A stretch of DNA of 64,000 nt, taken from the NCBI RefSeq assembly GCF_000503775.1, contig NZ_KI629785.1, positions 310,001 to 374,000 of the forward strand. The letters run 5' to 3'. Positions 8,860 to 18,444 of this stretch are shown here, in pieces. The position numbers were made by a program, and so were the translations under genes. Numbering within the stretch: position 1 is the stretch's first letter; every line of letters starts with the position of its first letter. This DNA comes from Brevibacillus panacihumi W25. GTDB lineage: Bacteria > Bacillota > Bacilli > Brevibacillales > Brevibacillaceae. The notes beneath the pieces were generated by a model that was not told where the DNA came from, did not search any database, and saw nothing but the letters and a program-made list of their open reading frames with translations.

Positions 8860-9306
8860 TCAGTTGCTTCTGCGAAGATAGAGCTGGGTGCCGATCTCGT
8901 CCATCTCTTTTTGTTCCTTCAGCTTTTGAGCGTCGAGGAATTGCGTGAGTGAACGTTCGCGCAGTCTCTGCCACAGCTCCGATTCCTTCATTCGCTCTCT
9001 CAGACTGGATTGGCAGCGTTCCACTTCCTGCTCACAACCCCGCAGTGTTTGTTTCTGATGGTTGATCGAGCGTTCTACGGACTGCCGATACTGACTGATC
9101 ATGATGAGTTCAGCAGCACTGCATGATTGATTTTGAACCTCTTCAAGCTTCAACGTCATCGCATCGTGGTGTTCGTACATCTGATACAGCATCCACTCCG
9201 CTTCGTTTTTCTGCTGAACCGACTTGCCAAATGCCCACTCCGCCTGTTCTTTTTCTTTTTCTTTCAGATCCAGAACCTTTTGGAGATGAAACTGGAACAT
9301 TTTCAT
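8860..9306 (-). CDS. fliJ: Flagellar export protein FliJ
   Basis: FliJ is a soluble coiled-coil protein that couples the FliI ATPase to the export gate. The 148-residue product is helical throughout and begins FQFHLQKVLDLKEKEKEQA, a typical FliJ opening. It starts one base downstream of the fliI stop codon and precedes the MotE-like gene. Confidence 0.92.
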   Translation of the reverse strand: MKMFQFHLQKVLDLKEKEKEQAEWAFGKSVQQKNEAEWMLYQMYEHHDAMTLKLEEVQNQSCSAAELIMISQYRQSVERSINHQKQTLRGCEQEVERCQSSLRERMKESELWQRLRERSLTQFLDAQKLKEQKEMDEIGTQLYLRRSN

Positions 9307-9307
9307 C

Positions 9308-10627
9308 TTAGTTCACTCCTCCAAAATGAGCTGTCAAAGCCTTGATCGTACTAGTAAGATCAGATGGTTCATGGGTGCCCTGGGCCGTAAAGTCCCGAAT
9401 GATGTCACGATAGCGAATCGCAGCATCGATGTCGCGATTTGTCCCCGCTTTGTAGGCTCCGATATTGATCAAATCTTCCGCTTCCCGGAACGTCGCCATA
9501 TGCCGTTTTAACTGTCTTGCGGCTTCTTGATGATCGTCACTCACGATCTCGGTCATGACACGGCTTACACTCTGCAAAATATCAATGGCAGGAAAATGAC
9601 CTTTTTGGGCAATTTTACGGTCTAGCACAATATGGCCGTCCAGAATCCCACGTACAGCATCGGCGATCGGGTCATTCATGTCGTCTGAATCAACCAGCAC
9701 CGTGTAGAAGGCCGTAATGCTGCCCCGATCCGCCGTTCCAGCACGTTCCAGCAGCTTGGGTAGGAGCGCAAAAACCGAAGGCGTGTATCCCCGTGTGGCT
9801 GGAGGCTCACCGATCGCAAGTCCAATCTCACGCTGGGCCATGGCAAAACGGGTGACCGAGTCCATCATCAGCATGACGTTCATCCCGCGGTCGCGGAAAT
9901 ATTCGGCGATTGAAGTTGCAATCATTGCACCCTTGATCCGGATCATTGCAGGTTGATCGGAGGTGGCGACAATCACAACGGATCGCTTTAAGCCTTCTTC
10001 CCCCAAATCACGCTCGATAAACTCCATTACCTCGCGGCCGCGCTCCCCGATCAGCGCGATAACGTTGATATCGGCTGTGGTATTGCGGGCAATCATCCCC
10101 ATCAATGTACTTTTTCCGACCCCTGATCCGGCGAAAATCCCGACGCGCTGTCCCTTCCCGATCGTCAATAGACCGTCAATCGCTCTCACGCCTACACTCA
10201 GCGGTTCTTTAATCCGCGGGCGAAGAATGGGATTGGGCGGCATGTTGTTCGTCGGATAGGAGGTCAGCCCAAATGGCAACGCTCCTTGGTACGGCCGTCC
10301 CAATCCATCGAGAATCCTTCCCAATATCTCCGGTCCCACTTTGACATCCAGCGCACGTCCGGTTGCTACTACATCACATCCGGGTCCGATTTCCGTCAGT
10401 TCGCCGAGCGGCATCAACAGCACCTTGTTCTCCCGGAAACCGACGACCTCTGCAATGATCGGCTCCTGACTGTGATGCGGGGTTATGTGGCAAATTTCCC
10501 CGAGCTTGACTTCAGGCCCCTCGGATTCGATCGTCAGGCCGACAACCTGTGTCACTTTCCCATTCACCCGCATCGGGTCCAGTGCTTGCAGCGCTTGCTT
10601 GTACCTCGACAAATCAAGAATCGTCAT
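9308..10627 (-). CDS. fliI: Flagellum-specific ATPase FliI
   Basis: FliI is the F1-beta-like ATPase that energises flagellar export. The 439 residues include the Walker A motif GIFAGSGVGKSTLMG (about 165-179), the Walker B region VMLMMDSVTRFA and the conserved GEPPATRGYTPSVF. The length is normal. The start overlaps the fliH stop by four bases; FliH is its regulator and partner. Confidence 0.97.
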   Translation of the reverse strand: MTILDLSRYKQALQALDPMRVNGKVTQVVGLTIESEGPEVKLGEICHITPHHSQEPIIAEVVGFRENKVLLMPLGELTEIGPGCDVVATGRALDVKVGPEILGRILDGLGRPYQGALPFGLTSYPTNNMPPNPILRPRIKEPLSVGVRAIDGLLTIGKGQRVGIFAGSGVGKSTLMGMIARNTTADINVIALIGERGREVMEFIERDLGEEGLKRSVVIVATSDQPAMIRIKGAMIATSIAEYFRDRGMNVMLMMDSVTRFAMAQREIGLAIGEPPATRGYTPSVFALLPKLLERAGTADRGSITAFYTVLVDSDDMNDPIADAVRGILDGHIVLDRKIAQKGHFPAIDILQSVSRVMTEIVSDDHQEAARQLKRHMATFREAEDLINIGAYKAGTNRDIDAAIRYRDIIRDFTAQGTHEPSDLTSTIKALTAHFGGVN

Positions 10628-11433
10628 CTTTGTTCACTTCCTCGGGCGATCTCCAGAAGTACTTGTTTGATTTCAGTGAGTTGCGTATCGATTCTTGCAT
10701 CTACACTACCGAGCGGAGTGCGAATCACACATCCCCCGTCCTGTACGGTATAGTCCGGGTAGATGGACAACTCAGCTTGTCCATCCAGCAAGGAAAGCAA
10801 CTGGGCGCGGCTATCCTGCACCAGTTCAAAATACTGATGGTTGACACAGATGGTCACATTTCCATGAACCCTTGAGCGGCGCAGAACTTTTTTGGCTATT
10901 TCCAAGACATAATCGGGCTTCTGTTCCACTTCCAGTCCAATGACCTTTTGGGCAACCTCCATGCTCAGTTCGACCATAAAAGGTTCTGCCTCTGCAATGA
11001 TCCTGTCTTTTTCGGCAAATGCTTTTTCGAGTACTTCGCGTGCCTGCATGACAGCCGCAGTCTCTTCTTCATAAGCTTGGCGGCGGCCTTCGGTACGCCC
11101 CTCTTCATACCCCTCTCGGGAAGCATTCAAGCGAACATCTTGGAACAGATCATCTGCTTCGGAGCGCTTCTGCTCCCACCATTCGGCAATCTCCTGCATC
11201 GTCTGCTGCTTCAGCAGCTCTGCTTCTTCAACTGCCTGGCGAAGGATATTTTGAGCGGATTCTTCCGCGTCCTGAATAATTGTTTTTGCTTCCTCTTCAG
11301 CTTGATGCAAAATTTGTTGATTTTTTTGCAACCTTTCGGGATCAATCTCCGTCTGTAAAAGTACAGGCTTCACGGAGAGGAGAACAGAATCTTCTGAGGG
11401 CTGGTACGTAGCGCTCTTGATGATCCTAGACAA
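10624..11433 (-). CDS. fliH: Flagellar assembly protein FliH (probable TTG start)
   Basis: FliH binds and restrains FliI and docks it at the export apparatus. The protein has the expected Gln/Glu-rich coiled coil (about residues 35-130) and a C-terminal domain with VELSMEVAQKVIGLEV. An ATG at 11442 abuts the GGAGGAG sequence with no spacing, whereas TTG at 11433 sits nine bases from it; TTG is therefore preferred, giving 269 residues. It overlaps the fliG stop by eight bases. Confidence 0.85.
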   Translation of the reverse strand: MSRIIKSATYQPSEDSVLLSVKPVLLQTEIDPERLQKNQQILHQAEEEAKTIIQDAEESAQNILRQAVEEAELLKQQTMQEIAEWWEQKRSEADDLFQDVRLNASREGYEEGRTEGRRQAYEEETAAVMQAREVLEKAFAEKDRIIAEAEPFMVELSMEVAQKVIGLEVEQKPDYVLEIAKKVLRRSRVHGNVTICVNHQYFELVQDSRAQLLSLLDGQAELSIYPDYTVQDGGCVIRTPLGSVDARIDTQLTEIKQVLLEIARGSEQR

Positions 11434-12439
11434 TGATATCATCTCCTCCACCGCGTGCGATGATGATTTCACCCGCCTCTTCTAGGCGACGGATAATCGC
11501 AACAATGCGGGATTGCGCCTCTTCGACATCACGAAGTCGGACAGGCCCCATGAATTCCATTTCTTCTTTGAAGGTGTCAGCCATACGTTTGGACATATTG
11601 CGGAAAATGACTTCTCGCACTTCTTCGCTGGATACTTTGAGCGAGAGTTGCAGATCCGCGTTTTCCACATCACGAATGACACGTTGGATGGAACGATTGT
11701 CCAAAGTAGCAATATCCTCAAAGACGAACATACGCTTCTTGATTTCCTCAGCCAGCTCGGGGTCTTGAATTTCCAGGGAATCGAGAATCGTGCGCTCTGT
11801 CCCACGGTCTACACCGTTGAGAACAGCAACAATTGCTTCGATACCGCCAGCCTGCGTATAATCATGCGTCACTGTAGCAGAAAGCTTCTGCTCCAAAACT
11901 TGCTCGACCTGAGCGATCACTTCCGGAGAAGTGCTGTCCATTACGGCGATCCGTTTTGCGACTTCTGCTTGTCGTTCTTGCGGCAATGCGGAAAGGATCA
12001 TAGCAGCTTGCTGGGCTTCCAAATAAGACAGCACCAGTGCAATCGTCTGCGGATGCTCGTTCTGGATAAAGTTGAGAATTTGTCCAGGGTCCGCTTTTCT
12101 GGCAAAATCGAACGGCCTTACCTGCAAGTTGGCCGTCAAACGATTGATGATATCCATGGCTTTGGTTTCACCAAGCGCTTTTTGCAGAATCTCCTTGGCG
12201 TATGTAATACCACCCTGAGAAATAACCTCTTTTGCGACAGCGATTTGATGAAACTCGGATAAGATCTTATCTTTTTCGTCGGTATCCACTTTTCGGACAT
12301 TGGCAATCTCCAACGTCAATTGTTCAATCTCATCTTCACGCAAGTGCTTAAACACTTGTGCCGAGATTTCGGGCCCCAGCGAGATGAGCAGGATAGCCGC
12401 CTTCTGTCGTCCAGTCAACTCTTTAGCGCCGCGAGCCAT
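11426..12439 (-). CDS. fliG: Flagellar motor switch protein FliG
   Basis: FliG forms the upper C-ring and contacts the stator. The 337-residue product begins MARGAKELTGRQKAAILLIS, contains the EHPQTIALVLSYL helix and the C-terminal torque helix with charged residues (VRLRDVEEAQSRIV). The ATG at 12439 has AGGAG eight bases upstream; an in-frame GTG at 12448 is too close to it. It follows fliF, with which FliG forms the rotor. Confidence 0.97.
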   Translation of the reverse strand: MARGAKELTGRQKAAILLISLGPEISAQVFKHLREDEIEQLTLEIANVRKVDTDEKDKILSEFHQIAVAKEVISQGGITYAKEILQKALGETKAMDIINRLTANLQVRPFDFARKADPGQILNFIQNEHPQTIALVLSYLEAQQAAMILSALPQERQAEVAKRIAVMDSTSPEVIAQVEQVLEQKLSATVTHDYTQAGGIEAIVAVLNGVDRGTERTILDSLEIQDPELAEEIKKRMFVFEDIATLDNRSIQRVIRDVENADLQLSLKVSSEEVREVIFRNMSKRMADTFKEEMEFMGPVRLRDVEEAQSRIVAIIRRLEEAGEIIIARGGGDDIIV

Positions 12440-12451
12440 ACCTTTCACTCC

Positions 12452-14035
12452 TTAATCTTCTGCTAACCATGTACGAAGCAGTACTACGAATTCATCTGGC
12501 TTGCTTCGCGCCAACTTCTCAAGCTGTTTTCTGACGACAACCTGATCATTATCCTCTTGATACATCAAATCAGGGATTTCCAAAGGTTGCTGCGCATCCA
12601 TCAATTCTGGATCATCAGTCTCCTGAAGTTGATTCTGACGCCGTCTGCGAATAAGCAGAAAGGCTACTGCTGCAAGAGCCAAAGCCGCGATTCCGCCTAC
12701 AGTCCAAAGGAGAGCTGGATTGAGCGATGTAGAATCCGCTACATTGACTTTACCCGAGAATTCACGTGGCAAAACAGAAATATGCTGATCTAGTTCCTCT
12801 TGGGTCAATTCCAATCCACTGTTGCTCAGCGTCACACGTACGACATTGCGAAGCACTTGCTTGATGCTCTCGATTGTCGCATCATCCAGTTGGCCGCCCG
12901 CCGGAGGTTCGACACCAACGTTGATGGTAATGTCGTCGATCTTGTACGGGCTCATGACAACATTTCGAGTGATCCGGTTCACTTCCCGGTTGATGGTATC
13001 GTTCAGTTCTTCGTATTGGCTGTTTGTTCCTTGGGTGTTGGCACCAGGATAACTCGGCACTGCATTATCGCCTGTACCGGCAATTCCGCCTGGAGGTGCG
13101 CCTTGTCCGGAAAATGCTTTGGATAAACGTTGGGAAGAAATGATAAGTCCTTCGTTATTTTCTTTATCAGGAGCTTCCACAATATTTTCTACGCGGTTCT
13201 CCTTGTCAAAGTTCATATTGATAAACGTATGGACGATCACTTTGTCTCTGCCCATAATCGTACCGAGCAGGTTGTAGAGATTCTGCTGGATTTTCTTTTC
13301 GATTTCCGCCTTGATCTCTTCTTGCTGCTTGAAATTGCTTATAGACGCTTCACTGTCATTCCCGTCAGTCCGTTCCAATGGATTGGAGTATTGATCCATG
13401 ATTGCGATAGCTTCCATTGGCAACTTGGGAACACTTCGGGAGACGAGCAAATACAGCGAGTTGATCTGCTTTTGATCCAGCGTTGTCCCAGGTTCCACAT
13501 CAACGACGACAGATGCAGTCGCGGTATCTGCAGTTTGGGTTACCCACAGGCTTTCCTGAGGAAGAGTCAACATAACCTGCGCACTTCTTACGCCTTTGAC
13601 CCGCTCCAATAATTTCTTTAATTCTTGCTGCAATGCTTCTTTTTTCATGACGTCAAATTGACGATCAGTCATGCCCAGTGTGCTGGAAAACAATTCCGTG
13701 TTAAACCCTGCTTCACTCGGAATTCCTTGTGCCGCCAGGTCAACGATCACGTCCTGTGCCATTTTTTCCGGTACCTCGATTCCCGTACCGTTGCCTGTGA
13801 TTTTGTATGGGATTTTCTTACTATCCAGCTCTGCCTTGATTGCTCCGATTTCCTGTTCACTCAGTCGCTGATTATAGAGTGGCTTGTACACTGGTTGAGA
13901 AGCGATGAATATGTATAGTCCGAGTGAAAGGAGCAAAAACAAGGAAATCCCTGCGATCATCCACTTTTGTTTTTTTGAAAACTGGTTCCATTTTGCCCCC
14001 AGCTTTTCTCTGTATAAAGCTATACGCTCGTTCAT
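12452..14035 (-). CDS. fliF: Flagellar MS-ring protein FliF
   Basis: FliF makes the MS ring, the base for rotor assembly. The 527 residues show an N-terminal transmembrane segment (about 25-45), YscJ/FliF ring domains (MLTLPQESLWV, DQYSNPLE), a variable linker (about 285-345), a second transmembrane segment (about 441-463) and a C-terminal FliG-binding tail (KPDEFVVLLRTWLAED). Confidence 0.97.
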   Translation of the reverse strand: MNERIALYREKLGAKWNQFSKKQKWMIAGISLFLLLSLGLYIFIASQPVYKPLYNQRLSEQEIGAIKAELDSKKIPYKITGNGTGIEVPEKMAQDVIVDLAAQGIPSEAGFNTELFSSTLGMTDRQFDVMKKEALQQELKKLLERVKGVRSAQVMLTLPQESLWVTQTADTATASVVVDVEPGTTLDQKQINSLYLLVSRSVPKLPMEAIAIMDQYSNPLERTDGNDSEASISNFKQQEEIKAEIEKKIQQNLYNLLGTIMGRDKVIVHTFINMNFDKENRVENIVEAPDKENNEGLIISSQRLSKAFSGQGAPPGGIAGTGDNAVPSYPGANTQGTNSQYEELNDTINREVNRITRNVVMSPYKIDDITINVGVEPPAGGQLDDATIESIKQVLRNVVRVTLSNSGLELTQEELDQHISVLPREFSGKVNVADSTSLNPALLWTVGGIAALALAAVAFLLIRRRRQNQLQETDDPELMDAQQPLEIPDLMYQEDNDQVVVRKQLEKLARSKPDEFVVLLRTWLAED

Positions 14036-14065
14036 GATTCACCTCTCGAAGGATACCAACAGCAC

Positions 14066-14362
14066 TTAAATAGACATCCGCATGATCTCTTGATAGGATT
14101 CAATGACCTTGTTTCGCACTTGCATGGTCAAATCAAGCATGACAGATGCCTTTTGACTTGCGATTGTAACCTGATGGATCTCCACATTACCTGCAGCAAA
14201 ACGGTCGGCCATATTGGCAGAATCGACTTGTGCTTGATTGACTTGATTCAAGGCATCTGTCAGAAACGCGGAAAAACCTTTCGTTACCTCTGCAGGAGTT
14301 TGGAGATTCTGCATCGATTGTGTCCGGATCGGACTAATTTGCGAGAGCGCGTTGATGTCCAT
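14066..14362 (-). CDS. fliE: Flagellar hook-basal body protein FliE
   Basis: FliE is the 98-residue adaptor between the MS ring and the rod. The C-terminal block HQVTIASQKASVMLDLTMQV and NKVIESYQEIMRMSI are diagnostic. It lies between flgC and fliF in the standard order. Confidence 0.96.
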   Translation of the reverse strand: MDINALSQISPIRTQSMQNLQTPAEVTKGFSAFLTDALNQVNQAQVDSANMADRFAAGNVEIHQVTIASQKASVMLDLTMQVRNKVIESYQEIMRMSI

Positions 14363-14386
14363 TCTTCGTTTTCACCTGCCTTACCC

Positions 14387-14845
14387 TTATCTGATTTCCA
14401 GTGCTTTCATCATCATGCTTTTCGTTGCGTTGAGAACCGTAACGTTGGCCTCGTAGGCGCGGGAAGCGGAAATCATGTCCACCATTTCCTTCATCAAGTC
14501 AACGTTTGGCTTTAATACGTAACCTTCCGCATCCGCATCTGGATGCATCGGTTCATATACCCGCTTGAAAGGCGTATTATCCTCTCGAATTGCGGTTACA
14601 CGTACCCCTTGCTCTGTTCCTTGCCCCGTAACAGTTCCTACAGCAGCTTGCAGAAAATTGTCGAAGCTTTGTTGCGACTTCGGAGACATCTCTACCATTT
14701 TTCGCTTGTACGGCTGCCATGCCCCATCTACAAAGGTCGCTCGAGTTGATTCATAGTTAGCGACGTTGGCGGCAATCGTATCCAGACGTAGACGATTGGC
14801 CGTCAGTGCCGAGCCACTGGTGTTAAGACCGTGAAACAAGTTCAT
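14387..14845 (-). CDS. flgC: Flagellar basal-body rod protein FlgC
   Basis: This proximal rod protein (152 residues) has the N-terminal rod motif (SALTANRLRLDTIAANVANY) and the C-terminal block YEANVTVLNATKSMMMKALE. It starts three bases after the flgB stop codon, consistent with co-translation. Confidence 0.96.
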   Translation of the reverse strand: MNLFHGLNTSGSALTANRLRLDTIAANVANYESTRATFVDGAWQPYKRKMVEMSPKSQQSFDNFLQAAVGTVTGQGTEQGVRVTAIREDNTPFKRVYEPMHPDADAEGYVLKPNVDLMKEMVDMISASRAYEANVTVLNATKSMMMKALEIR

Positions 14846-14848
14846 AAC

Positions 14849-15262
14849 CTATTTCCCCCCACCTTGAATCACATTTTTCAGTTTTTGGAATGATCCGGCT
14901 GTCAGCTGGGTCAAACCGTTGTACCAAATCGTGTTTCTTGCCAATTGATTCATCTCGGATTCCATATCGACATCATTCCCATTATTCTGCACGGTCTGAT
15001 CAGGGTTGGAAATGATTTGCGGCGTTACACCCAACCCGTTTTTCGAAAATGGAATATGCCGCGCATCTGTACGATACGCTTCCAGCTTCCGTGTTCCTTG
15101 AATCCCGGTCAATTCTTGCTGCAAGAATTCTTCAAACACGACTTGTTTGCTTTTGTATTGAGGGGTATCTATGTTCGCAACATTATTTGCGATGGTTCGA
15201 TGTCTCAGTGTTGCAGCATCCAGTGATCGTTCCAAGATCTGCAAATGATTGCTATTCAGCAA
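14849..15262 (-). CDS. flgB: Flagellar basal-body rod protein FlgB (probable TTG start)
   Basis: FlgB is a proximal rod protein and the first gene of the fla/che operon. The family block (LERSLDAATLRHRTIANNVA) is followed by DTPQYKSKQVVFEE. A frame stays open to 15337, but GGGGGAGA precedes a TTG at 15262 at good spacing, giving a 137-residue protein that starts MLNSNHLQILE, the length usual for FlgB N-termini. The ATG at 15277 would place the Shine-Dalgarno sequence inside the gene. Confidence 0.9.
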   Translation of the reverse strand: MLNSNHLQILERSLDAATLRHRTIANNVANIDTPQYKSKQVVFEEFLQQELTGIQGTRKLEAYRTDARHIPFSKNGLGVTPQIISNPDQTVQNNGNDVDMESEMNQLARNTIWYNGLTQLTAGSFQKLKNVIQGGGK

Positions 15263-15342
15263 AGCTTCTCCCCCCATAATTTGATTTTGTTTGTGCAAAT
15301 TCCACAAATGCACCAATAATTCCTCTATTTTCGACATTATTA

Positions 15343-15358
15343 CGTAATCATCATAGCA
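15343..15358 (-). promoter_or_regulatory. Candidate extended -10 promoter for fla/che operon
   Basis: On the minus strand TGCTATGAT (extended -10, hexamer at 15350-15355) lies about 90 bases before the flgB TTG start. No good -35 hexamer is present at 17 bp, which extended -10 promoters can tolerate. No SigD-type promoter was seen. Assignment is by inspection. Confidence 0.45.
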
Positions 15359-15486
15359 AAATCGCTAATATTCAAAAAGCCCCTATTTCTTGTTCTTTCA
15401 CAAAATGATTCAATGGGACTAATCAGGGTGAACGCTTATCATAAATGCTTTATTTGTAGAATGTTTCGTGCAACTGTCAGATTTTC

Positions 15487-15521
15487 ACAGGTTAATTTAC
15501 CCTGTAAAAACTATGAAAATT
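15487..15521. promoter_or_regulatory. Operator-like palindrome plus CodY-box-like half-site upstream of flgB
   Basis: A near-perfect 19-bp palindrome (ACAGGTTAATTTACCCTGT, 15487-15505) is followed by a sequence whose complement begins AATTTTCATAG (15511-15521), matching 11 of 15 positions of the CodY box. CodY represses fla/che in B. subtilis, so a site here is plausible. The binding protein for the palindrome is unknown. Confidence 0.4.
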
Positions 15522-15570
15522 GGTATTTTTTAGGTAATCACATTTTATTGAATAGGACTAATTACCCAGT

Positions 15571-15602
15571 AAAAAAGACGGGGCAGCCGTAGCTGCCACG
15601 TC
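15571..15602 (-). terminator. Rho-independent terminator after codY
   Basis: The minus-strand transcript would form GACGTGGCAGC-loop-GCTGCCCCGTC followed by six U residues. It lies 38 bp after the codY stop codon and separates the codY operon from fla/che. Confidence 0.88.
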
Positions 15603-15639
15603 CATATGGTACGTTACGTTCCTTTTTTAAGCTCCATTA

Positions 15640-16419
15640 TTACGAGCTTTTCAATTTCTCCAGTTCAGGCAATAGTTTTTCATTCAGTACTTTGATAAAA
15701 GTACCTTTCATTCCCAGTGAACGGGATTCAATCACGCCTGCACTCTCCAGCTTGCGCAACGCATTGACGATTACGGAACGTGTGATTCCGACACGGTCTG
15801 CAATTTTGGATGCTACGAGCAAGCCTTCTTTGCCTTCCAACTCTTCAAAAATGTGTTCAACAGCTTCGAGCTCACTGTAAGAAAGTGATCCGATCGCCAT
15901 TTGCACAACAGCTTTGCTGCGAGCTTCTTCTTCAATTGCTTCCGAACGCTCACGCAGGATCTCCATTCCTACTACAGTCGCGCCAACCTCTGCGAGAATC
16001 ATGTCATCGTCCACAAATTGTTCATTGATTCTACCCAAGATCAAGGTACCCAAACGATCCCCTCCACCGATAATCGGTACGAGAGTGGTCCAACCGGTAC
16101 GGAATACTTCTTTCATCTCTTCCGGGAAAATCGTGTAAGGGCTGTCGACGTCCAGGTTTGCTGAGGTCTCTTCAACCTTCAACAGACCTTGGCTGTACGA
16201 TTCAGGGAAACGGCGCTCCTCCAGCATTTTGCGCATACGCGCATTGTTCATTTCCTGGTGGATGGCAAAACCAAGCAGTTTGCCTTTTCTGCTTACGACA
16301 AATGTGTTGGCTTCAATGACATCGCTTAATACTTGTGCCATTTCATTGAAGTTCACGGCATGACCTGCAGATTTCTGCAGCATGCGGTTAATTCTTCTTG
16401 TTTTTGATAAAAGATCCAT
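15640..16419 (-). CDS. codY: GTP- and BCAA-sensing global repressor CodY
   Basis: CodY senses branched-chain amino acids and GTP and represses nutrient-limitation genes. The 259-residue product has an N-terminal GAF domain ([15 protein letters not shown] opening) and a C-terminal winged helix with [20 protein letters not shown]. The ATG at 16419 has GGGAGG upstream and gives the usual CodY length. It ends the xerC-hslV-hslU-codY operon, as in Bacillus. Confidence 0.98.
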   Translation of the reverse strand: MDLLSKTRRINRMLQKSAGHAVNFNEMAQVLSDVIEANTFVVSRKGKLLGFAIHQEMNNARMRKMLEERRFPESYSQGLLKVEETSANLDVDSPYTIFPEEMKEVFRTGWTTLVPIIGGGDRLGTLILGRINEQFVDDDMILAEVGATVVGMEILRERSEAIEEEARSKAVVQMAIGSLSYSELEAVEHIFEELEGKEGLLVASKIADRVGITRSVIVNALRKLESAGVIESRSLGMKGTFIKVLNEKLLPELEKLKSS

Positions 16420-16465
16420 TGGTATTTTTCCTCCCATGGGCAGATCATCGCTGCCCAGCGTGCTA

Positions 16466-17863
16466 TTACAAGATATATTGGCTTAAATCTTTATTTCCAG
16501 CAATCGTTCCCAATTTCTGTTGAACGTAATCTGGCGTGATTTGGACAACCTCAAGATGGATGTCCGGCGCTTCAAAGGAAAGGTCTTCAAGCAGCTTTTC
16601 CAGGATCGTGTGCAATCTCCTGGCACCGATGTTATCGGTCGATTGGTTGACTTCCGCAGCCATGCGCGCGATTTCCAGGATCGCTTCCGGTGTAAATTCG
16701 ACTCGTACCCCTTCTGTTTCCAATAACGCCGTATACTGCTTGAGCAAAGCGTTTTTGGGCTCCGTCAAAATTCTGACGAAATCTTCGACGAGCAAGCTGG
16801 TCAATTCTACACGGATAGGGAAACGGCCTTGGAGCTCCGGAATCAAATCAGACGGTTTGGCAATATGAAAAGCTCCTGCTGCGATGAACAGCACGTAATC
16901 CGTTTTGACCGGACCATACTTGGTCATGATCGTCGAGCCTTCCACAATCGGCAAAATGTCGCGTTGTACACCTTCTCTGGAAACATCCGGGCCGCGCCCG
17001 TCTTTTCCCGCGATTTTGTCGATCTCGTCTATGAAAATGATTCCATGGTTCTCAGCACGGCGAATGGATTCCTGCGTAACTTCATCCATATCCACCAGTT
17101 TTTGCGCTTCCTGCTGAATTAATACCTTTCGGGCATCTTTAATTCGCAATTTTCGTTTCTTCGTCCGTTTGGGCAAAAGGTTGCCGAGCATATCCTGCAT
17201 TTGCATACCCATTTGTTCGCTGCCCGGAACCTGAAACATGTCGAACATCGTGGGTGACTGGTCCTCTACATCGATCTCGATGACCTGGTCCTCCAGTTGT
17301 CCGTTGGCCAGCTGCCAAGCAACCTGTCTTTTTTGCTGCTGCACAGACGCTTCATCTGGATCTGGATTGTTTTGTTGCTGCTGCTGTTGTCCGCCGAAAA
17401 ACATTTCAAGTGGATTTTTAAAGGAGTTTTGCTGCTTGCGTGAAGGAACCAGAACATCTACGATTGCTTCATTCGCGACCTTTTCCGCCTTTTCCTTTAC
17501 TTCATCCATCTTTTCCTGCTTCACTGTGCGAATGGAGGCTTCAACAAGGTCGCGCACCATGGACTCCACATCTCGGCCGACATAGCCCACTTCTGTAAAT
17601 TTGGTCGCTTCCACCTTGATAAAGGGAGCTCCCGTCAGCTTGGCAATCCTGCGAGCGATCTCTGTTTTCCCTACCCCTGTCGGCCCGATCATGAGAATAT
17701 TTTTGGGCACGACATCGTCTTTCATCTGCTCCGGCAGCTTGCTTCTGCGATAGCGATTACGAAGGGCTACGGCAATCGCCTTCTTCGCTTGCGCCTGTCC
17801 GACGATGTATTTGTCCAGATGTTCGACGACCTTTCGCGGGGTTAACTGCTCATCATTTCGCAC
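16466..17863 (-). CDS. hslU: ATP-dependent protease ATPase subunit HslU (ClpY)
   Basis: HslU is the AAA+ unfoldase for the HslV peptidase. The 465 residues contain Walker [10 protein letters not shown] (about 58), Walker [12 protein letters not shown], and the C-terminal sensor region [16 protein letters not shown]. The I domain includes a poly-Gln stretch (about 152-165). The start is GTG with GGGAGG seven bases upstream. The gene follows hslV. Confidence 0.98.
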   Translation of the reverse strand: MRNDEQLTPRKVVEHLDKYIVGQAQAKKAIAVALRNRYRRSKLPEQMKDDVVPKNILMIGPTGVGKTEIARRIAKLTGAPFIKVEATKFTEVGYVGRDVESMVRDLVEASIRTVKQEKMDEVKEKAEKVANEAIVDVLVPSRKQQNSFKNPLEMFFGGQQQQQQNNPDPDEASVQQQKRQVAWQLANGQLEDQVIEIDVEDQSPTMFDMFQVPGSEQMGMQMQDMLGNLLPKRTKKRKLRIKDARKVLIQQEAQKLVDMDEVTQESIRRAENHGIIFIDEIDKIAGKDGRGPDVSREGVQRDILPIVEGSTIMTKYGPVKTDYVLFIAAGAFHIAKPSDLIPELQGRFPIRVELTSLLVEDFVRILTEPKNALLKQYTALLETEGVRVEFTPEAILEIARMAAEVNQSTDNIGARRLHTILEKLLEDLSFEAPDIHLEVVQITPDYVQQKLGTIAGNKDLSQYIL

Positions 17864-17882
17864 GGATAAACCTCCCTTTTGA

Positions 17883-18425
17883 TCAGTTCAACTCATCCAC
17901 TACTAGATTATGGTTCGTAAAGACGCAAATATCGGCTGCCGTATGCAATGACGCTTCTGCAATTTCGCGGGCACTCAGATGCGGGGCATATTTCTTCAAA
18001 GCGCGACCTGCAGCCAGCGCAAAGCTGCCTCCGGAACCAATCGCCAAGATCCCATCATCCGGTTCGATGATTTCGCCATTTCCTGACAGCAAAAGGATAT
18101 GTTCTTTGTTGACTACGATCATCATCGCTTCGAGCCGGCGGAGGACCTTATCCATTCGCCATTCCTTTGTCAGTTCGACCGCTGCCCGCTGCAGATTGCC
18201 ATGGTACTCTTCCAGCTTCCCTTCAAACTTTTCAAAGAGAGTGATCGCATCTGCAACTGATCCGGCAAAACCAGCAAGAACTTCGCCTCGGTAGAGACGT
18301 CTTACTTTTTTTGCTCCGTGCTTCATGACTGTGCTTTGGCCAAAGGTAACCTGACCATCCCCTGCCATCGCGACTGACCCATTGTGATGTACGGCAAAAA
18401 TAGTTGTGGCATGAAACTGTTCCAT
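17883..18425 (-). CDS. hslV: ATP-dependent protease peptidase subunit HslV (ClpQ)
   Basis: This proteasome-beta-like peptidase (180 residues) starts [16 protein letters not shown], followed by AGDGQVTFG. The residue aligned with the catalytic N-terminal Thr of HslV is Thr7, so a six-residue propeptide would have to be removed. The B. subtilis homologue has been reported to use a Ser near its N-terminus; no Ser is present in the first 16 residues here. The ATG at 18425 fits both family length and a GGAAGGAAG sequence upstream. Confidence 0.95.
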   Translation of the reverse strand: MEQFHATTIFAVHHNGSVAMAGDGQVTFGQSTVMKHGAKKVRRLYRGEVLAGFAGSVADAITLFEKFEGKLEEYHGNLQRAAVELTKEWRMDKVLRRLEAMMIVVNKEHILLLSGNGEIIEPDDGILAIGSGGSFALAAGRALKKYAPHLSAREIAEASLHTAADICVFTNHNLVVDELN

Positions 18426-18444
18426 AATATCGGCTTCCTTCCGA

